This document shows positions 59,128-64,000 of a stretch of DNA of 64,000 bases, in pieces; the first letter of the stretch is position 1, and each line of letters begins with the position of its first letter. The notes beneath the pieces are model-generated. The model did not search any database, was not told the origin of the DNA, and was given only the letters and a program-made list of their open reading frames with translations. A program made the position numbers and the translations under genes. The DNA comes from Streptomyces sp. G-G2 (lineage in GTDB: Bacteria; Actinomycetota; Actinomycetes; Streptomycetales; Streptomycetaceae): NCBI RefSeq assembly GCF_030063135.1, contig NZ_JASISO010000012.1, positions 62,001 through 126,000 of the forward strand. The letters run 5' to 3'.

Positions 59128-60366
59128 ATGGCGCACATCGGCCGACGGGGACTGCTGGCGGGGGCGGTCGGGGTACTGGCCGCGGTGACGGCCGCGGGGA
59201 CGAGTACGCGCGCGGTGGCCGCGGTCGCCCCGGGGGCGCCGGAGCCCGCGCTGCGCGCGATGTGGGTGGCCTCCGTGGAGAACATCGACTGGCCCTCGGT
59301 GACCGGGCTGAGCGCCGAGGCGCAGGAGGCGGAGCTGGTCGCGCTCCTCGACACCGCCGTAGAGCGTCGGCTGAACGCGGTGGTCCTCCAGGTCCGCCCG
59401 ACCGCCGACGCGATGTGGCCCTCCGCGCTGGAACCCTGGTCGCAATGGCTGACCGGGCGGCAGGGCGGCGACCCGGGCTGGGACCCGCTGGGCACCGCGG
59501 TCTGCCTGGCGCACGCCCGGGGCCTGGAACTGCACGCCTGGTTCAACCCCTACCGGGTGGCCAACCACACGCGGCTGTCCCTGCTGGCCGCGGACCACCC
59601 GGCCCGGGTGAACGCCGGGTGGGCGCTCCCGTACGGCGGCAAGCTCTACTACAACCCGGGGCTCCCGGAGGTCCGCCGCTTCGTGCAGCGGGCCATGCTC
59701 GATGCCGTGGTCCGCTACCCCCTCGACGCGGTGCACTGGGACGACTACTTCTACCCCTACCCGGTGGACGGCGCGTACTTCGACGACGACGAGGCCTTCC
59801 GGGAGCACGGCTCCGGCTTCGCCTCGCGCGCCGACTGGCGACGCAGCAACATCGACACCCTGGTACGGGAGACGGCCGCGGGCATCAAGGCGGCGAGGCC
59901 CGGAGTCCGGTTCGGGGTCAGCCCGTTCGCGGTCTGGCGCAACGAGGAGGACGACCCGCTCGGCTCGCCGACCCGGGCCGGCGTGGCGACGTACGACGAC
60001 CTCTACGCCGACACCCGCAAGTGGGTCAGGGAGGGGCTGCTCGACTACATCGCCCCACAGCTGTACTGGCAGATCGGGCACCCGCAGTGCGACTACGAGA
60101 CGCTCGTGGACTGGTGGTCGAAGACCGTGCGGGGCACCGGGGTGGACCTGTGCGTGGGGGAGGCGCTGTACCGCTGCGATGCGGACAGTGCCACGGAGGC
60201 CTGGCGGGACCCGGCGGAGCTGTCCCGGCACCTGAGCGCGGCCGCCCGCTACCCGGAGGTCCGCGGCCACCTGTACTTCTCGGCGAAGCAGGTGGTCGCG
60301 GACCCGAACGGGGCGATGGCGCGGGTCGTCGCCGACCACTATCCGACGCGGGTCCCGCCGCGCTGA
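59128..60366 (+). CDS. Tat-exported glycosyl hydrolase-like protein (DUF187/GH10-like family)
   Basis: 412 residues. Twin-arginine signal IGRRGLLAGAVGVLAAVTAA at the N-terminus. The mature part is a TIM-barrel of the YngK/FenI-like family: RAMWVASVENIDWPS, NAVVLQVRPTADAMWPS, LHAWFNPYRVANH, DAVHWDDYFYPYP and FGVSPFAVWRN. Members bind or cleave cell-wall or other glycans. It is a likely client of TatAC encoded at 19.8-21.1 kb. The 175-bp divergent gap with the CoA dehydrogenase gene holds an A/T-richer ATCAATATCACTGTG stretch near 59096-59110, a possible promoter. Confidence 0.92.
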   Translation: MAHIGRRGLLAGAVGVLAAVTAAGTSTRAVAAVAPGAPEPALRAMWVASVENIDWPSVTGLSAEAQEAELVALLDTAVERRLNAVVLQVRPTADAMWPSALEPWSQWLTGRQGGDPGWDPLGTAVCLAHARGLELHAWFNPYRVANHTRLSLLAADHPARVNAGWALPYGGKLYYNPGLPEVRRFVQRAMLDAVVRYPLDAVHWDDYFYPYPVDGAYFDDDEAFREHGSGFASRADWRRSNIDTLVRETAAGIKAARPGVRFGVSPFAVWRNEEDDPLGSPTRAGVATYDDLYADTRKWVREGLLDYIAPQLYWQIGHPQCDYETLVDWWSKTVRGTGVDLCVGEALYRCDADSATEAWRDPAELSRHLSAAARYPEVRGHLYFSAKQVVADPNGAMARVVADHYPTRVPPR

Positions 60367-60382
60367 CCCGCGGGCGCTTTCC

Positions 60383-60580
60383 TCAATGGCGGTAGGAGTC
60401 GGGGTGCCGGATGACGCAGTCCGGCCCGGGGGCCAGCAGCGCCTCGTGGCCGTCCTGGAATCGCACCCGGTAGGGCGGGGTCCCGTTGTCCCCCAGGACC
60501 TGGAGGATCTCGCCGACCTTGTCGTTCTCACCGACGATCCTGCCGTGCTGCACCAGCTGGTCACCCTCGGTCGCATGCAT
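60383..60580 (-). CDS. DUF1918 protein
   Basis: 65 residues: MHATEGDQLVQHGRIVGEND then KVGEILQVLGDNGTPPYRVR, the DUF1918 signature (small SH3-like barrel), common as short single-domain proteins in actinobacteria. ATG 60580 has GGGAGG at 5 bases. It lies 56 bp after the EamA transporter stop on the same strand. Function unknown. Confidence 0.93.
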   Translation of the reverse strand: MHATEGDQLVQHGRIVGENDKVGEILQVLGDNGTPPYRVRFQDGHEALLAPGPDCVIRHPDSYRH

Positions 60581-60636
60581 GCTGACCTCCCTAGGGCCGG
60601 TCCGGTCGGTGACAGTAATTTTACGGCTGTTCAGGA

Positions 60637-61546
<910 letters not shown>

Positions 61547-61548
<2 letters not shown>

Positions 61549-62974
61549 GTACGAGCGTAGCAGCGTGACTGAGCTAGCAGAATCCCTTCGGGATGAACTC
61601 AACCGCTACTCGGTAGGTGGAAAGCTGCCGTCGAGCCGGTCCCTGGTCGAGCGGTTCCGGGTGAGCCCGGTCACCGTCTCCCGGGCGCTCGCCCAGCTCG
61701 CCGCCGAAGGCCTCGTGGTGACCCGTCCCGGAGCCGGGGTGTTCCGCGCCGCGCCGCGTGACGGGGCCCCGGCCGCCGTGGACACCTCCTGGCAGGAGGT
61801 CGCGCTCAGCGCCGAGGGCGACCTCGTGCCGCGCTCCGTGGACGCCTCCGGTGTGATGGTCTGCCTCGCGGCCCCGCCGCCCGGGGTGATCGAGCTGAAC
61901 AGCGGCTACCTGCACTCCTCGCTCCAGCCCGAACGGGCCCTCGCCGCCGCCCTCGCGCGGGCCGGACGGCGGCCCGGGGTCTGGTCCCGGCCGCCCGTCG
62001 AGGGGCTGACCGAACTGCGCGACTGGTTCGCCCGCGAGATCGGCGGCCCGCTCACCGCGGCCGACGTCCTGGTCACCGCGGGCGGGCAGAGCGCGCTCAC
62101 CACCGCCCTGCGGGCACTGGCCCCGCCCGGGGCGCCGGTCCTGGTCGAGTCCCCGACCTATCCCGGGCTGCTGGCGATCGCCCGGGCCTCCGGGTGCAGG
62201 CCCGTGCCGGTGCCCTGCGACGAGCGCGGTGTCCGTACGGACCTCCTCGCCGCGGCCTTCGACGCCACCGGCGCGCGGGTGTTCGTGTGCCAGCCGCTGT
62301 TCCAGAACCCGACCGGATCGGTGCTGGCCGACGAGCGGCGGGCCGAAGTGCGGCGGATCGCGCGGGCCGCCGGGGCCTTCGTCGTCGAGGACGACTACGC
62401 GCGGGCCCTGGCCCACGAGGACGCGGGACCGCTGCCGGCGACCCTGGCCGCCGAGGACACCGACGGGGTGGTGGTGCACGTCCGCTCGCTGACCAAAGCC
62501 ACCTCGCCCAGCCTGCGGGTGGGCGCGCTGGCCGCCCGCGGGCCGGTGCTGGACCGGCTCCGCGCCATCCAGGTCGTGGACAGCTTCTTCGTCCCCCGGC
62601 CGCTCCAGGAGGCCGCGCTGGAGCTGGTCGGCGCGCCCTCCTGGCCGCGTCACCTGCGTACCGTCGCGGCGGGACTGCGCCACCGCCGGGAGGTACTGGC
62701 CGGGGCGCTGCGCCGGGAGCTGCCGGAACTGACCTTGCCGCACATGCCGTCCGGGGGGTACCAGTTGTGGGCGCGGCTGCCCGACGGGACGGACGAGGCC
62801 GCCTTCGTCGCGGGAGCGCTGCGGGCGGGGGTGGCGGTCGCGCCCGGTCGTCCGTACTTCTGCGCGGAACCTCCGGGTCCGCACGTACGCCTCAGTTTCG
62901 CGGGGGTCGCCGGTCCCGGCGAACTCGCGGCGGCCGTCCAGAAGATGCGCGGCGGGGGCGGTTCAGAGGCTTGA
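61547..62974 (+). CDS. MocR-type GntR regulator with aminotransferase domain
   Basis: 475 residues. N-terminal winged helix with KLPSSRSLVERFRVSPVTVS then RALAQLAAEGL (about 26-55). It is joined to a fold-type I aminotransferase domain (about 110-470) with the PLP Lys in VRSLTKATSPSLRVG, plus ESPTYPGLLAIA and QPLFQNPTGSVLAD. These regulators sense PLP or amino-donor compounds. ATG 61547 shares bases with the divergent transporter start; TATTCT about 10 bases upstream could be a -10 for a leaderless mRNA. Confidence 0.94.
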
Positions 62975-63005
62975 CCCCATGCGGCGCTCGGCTCACCATC
63001 GCCGC

Positions 63006-63581
63006 ATGCATGTTCGGGTTTCGCTCGTCACCGCAGCCCGTAGTTCCTCGCTGCTCGCCGAGCGCTTCGACGACGACCGGCCGCTCGACACCGTCGGCTG
63101 GCGGGCCGTGGAGACCGCCGCGCACGGGCTGGTGCCCCTGGGGGCGGCCGAGCTGCGCTACTGCTCGCCCACGGCCCGCAGTCGCGCCACCGGCCGGGCC
63201 CTCGGCTTCGCGCCGCTCGCCCAGCCCGCGCTGCGCGACTGCGACATGGGCCGCTGGCGCGGGCTGACCCTGGCCGAGGTCGCGGCGCGCGAGCCGGGGG
63301 CGGTGGACCTCTGGCTCACCGATCCGCGCGCGGCCCCGCACGGCGGGGAGTCCCTGCTCGCCTTCATCGCGCGGATCGGCGGCTGGCTGGACACCCGGCC
63401 CGCCGACGACGGGGACGCGATCGTCGCGGTGGCCGAACCCGCCGTGGTCCGCGCGGCGCTGGTCTTCGCCCTCGGAGCGCCGCCGCAGACCTACTGGAAC
63501 GTGGACGTCCGCCCGCTGTCCACGGTGACCCTCAACGGGTGGGCGGGCCGCTGGCACCTCTCGCTGGAGACGACCGTGTGA
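63006..63581 (+). CDS. Degenerate histidine-phosphatase-fold protein (active site lost)
   Basis: 191 residues. Overall pattern of the phosphoglycerate-mutase-like family: RYCSPTARSRATGRALGF, LRDCDMGRWRGLTLAEVAAR and PHGGESLLAFIARIGGWLDT. The catalytic RHG of strand 1 is replaced by TAARSS, and the second His (normally SHGGVIRA) is Glu in VAEPAVVRAAL, so phosphatase activity is not expected. It may bind a ligand instead. ATG 63006 lies 31 bp after the MocR gene stop with no strong ribosome site. Confidence 0.85.
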   Translation: MHVRVSLVTAARSSSLLAERFDDDRPLDTVGWRAVETAAHGLVPLGAAELRYCSPTARSRATGRALGFAPLAQPALRDCDMGRWRGLTLAEVAAREPGAVDLWLTDPRAAPHGGESLLAFIARIGGWLDTRPADDGDAIVAVAEPAVVRAALVFALGAPPQTYWNVDVRPLSTVTLNGWAGRWHLSLETTV

Positions 63582-63705
63582 GGCCCGGCCTGCCCGGGGG
63601 ACAGCGGCCGGGTGCCGGAGGCCCCGGGGTCGGCCGGCCGCCCGAAGAGTTCGCGGGCGCAGGCACGGGCGCGGCCACGGGCGCGGGCTCCGTCCCGCAT
63701 GCCGG

Positions 63706-64000
63706 TCAGAGCAGGGCGATGGTGCCCGTGGCCGAGGAGGGCCGGTAGATCCCGGTGATCCCGGCGTAGGAGGCCCGGTATCCGCGCAGGATCTCGTCGA
63801 GCGGGAGGTTCAGCCGGGACGGGGTGTCGCAGCGGGCCGCGCCGAACTGGTCGGTGACGGCGGTGCACAGCGTCTTGCCGCCGACGGTGGTGAAGGTGAC
63901 CGGCACCCCGTCCAGCCCGGCGGGGGCGTCGGTCATGCGGACGGTGGTGCTGAGGTTCTTCACGCCGAACAGCAGCCCGCTGAGCTTGGCGGGCCCGGCG
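63706..64000 (-). CDS. C-terminal part of a secreted Ig-like-domain protein (5' end outside window)
   Basis: 98 codons visible; the frame is open to the window edge, so the start lies outside. The sequence contains an Ig-like or big-domain strand pattern (GVPVTFTTVGGKTLCTAVTD then QFGAARC, two cysteines likely disulfide-bonded) and ends YAGITGIYRPSSATGTIALL. Such domains are found in cell-surface and exported Streptomyces proteins. Parent protein not identifiable from this fragment. Confidence 0.7.
   Translation of the reverse strand, partial: AGPAKLSGLLFGVKNLSTTVRMTDAPAGLDGVPVTFTTVGGKTLCTAVTDQFGAARCDTPSRLNLPLDEILRGYRASYAGITGIYRPSSATGTIALL

Overview
The window is about 72% GC, uses GTG and TTG starts freely and has strongly G/C-biased third codon positions. 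It carries a complete Pup-proteasome locus next to pafBC, tatAC and a helY-type helicase. All of this points to a Streptomyces chromosome (core region). As I remember it, the order of the proteasome genes matches the S. coelicolor proteasome region. I saw no tRNA, rRNA, CRISPR array, insertion sequence or prophage.

Layout. 1-5.1 kb: end of a NarL-type response regulator, a RecB-like nuclease, a site-2 protease, the tRNA m1A58 methyltransferase, a small anchored protein and a ferredoxin. 5.4-11.5 kb: arc (ATPase), dop, pup, an endonuclease VII-like gene, prcB and prcA. 11.6-14.1 kb: a divergent LacI regulator and MFS exporter. 14.1-19.7 kb: pafA, two FKBP isomerases, pafB, pafC and two small proteins. 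19.8-24.3 kb: tatA, tatC, a collapsed diacylglycerol-kinase remnant and the helicase. 24.4-33.5 kb: mixed accessory genes (TetR, pseudouridine synthase, serine hydrolase, siderophore-interacting protein with an iron box, 5'-3' exonuclease, XRE-cupin regulator, BtuF-like protein, TDT transporter, LysR). 33.6-41.9 kb: a probable ethanolamine/amine utilisation cluster. 41.9-46.6 kb: PLP racemase-fold enzyme, membrane protein, mycosin-like protease, SseB-like and DUF1844 proteins. 47-54.6 kb: infC-rpmI-rplT, an rRNA methyltransferase, an orphan histidine kinase and pheST. 54.7-64 kb: SpoIIE-type phosphatase, NsdA-like regulator, NUDIX hydrolase, hydroxyacyl-CoA dehydrogenase, Tat-exported glycosidase-like protein, DUF1918, EamA transporter and MocR regulator with overlapping start codons, a degenerate histidine phosphatase and the end of a secreted protein.

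How the genes work together. Arc unfolds pupylated proteins into the PrcAB core. PafA attaches Pup and Dop removes it. This Pup already ends in Glu, so Dop need not deamidate it. The cluster at 33.6-41.9 kb joins a permease, a GlnA4-type gamma-glutamylamide synthetase, a short-chain dehydrogenase, an aldehyde dehydrogenase and a class-I amidotransferase-fold hydrolase under a GntR/FadR regulator. The same 23-bp motif lies in front of both the permease and the synthetase. A secreted HAD phosphatase of the phosphocholine/phosphoethanolamine type follows and may supply the amine. The other main observations are an ATC start for infC, a dispersed 37-bp repeat (one copy absorbed into a coding sequence), an internally deleted lipid-kinase gene, and several well-formed candidate operators. 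Functional calls rest on motif reading and family knowledge without database searches.
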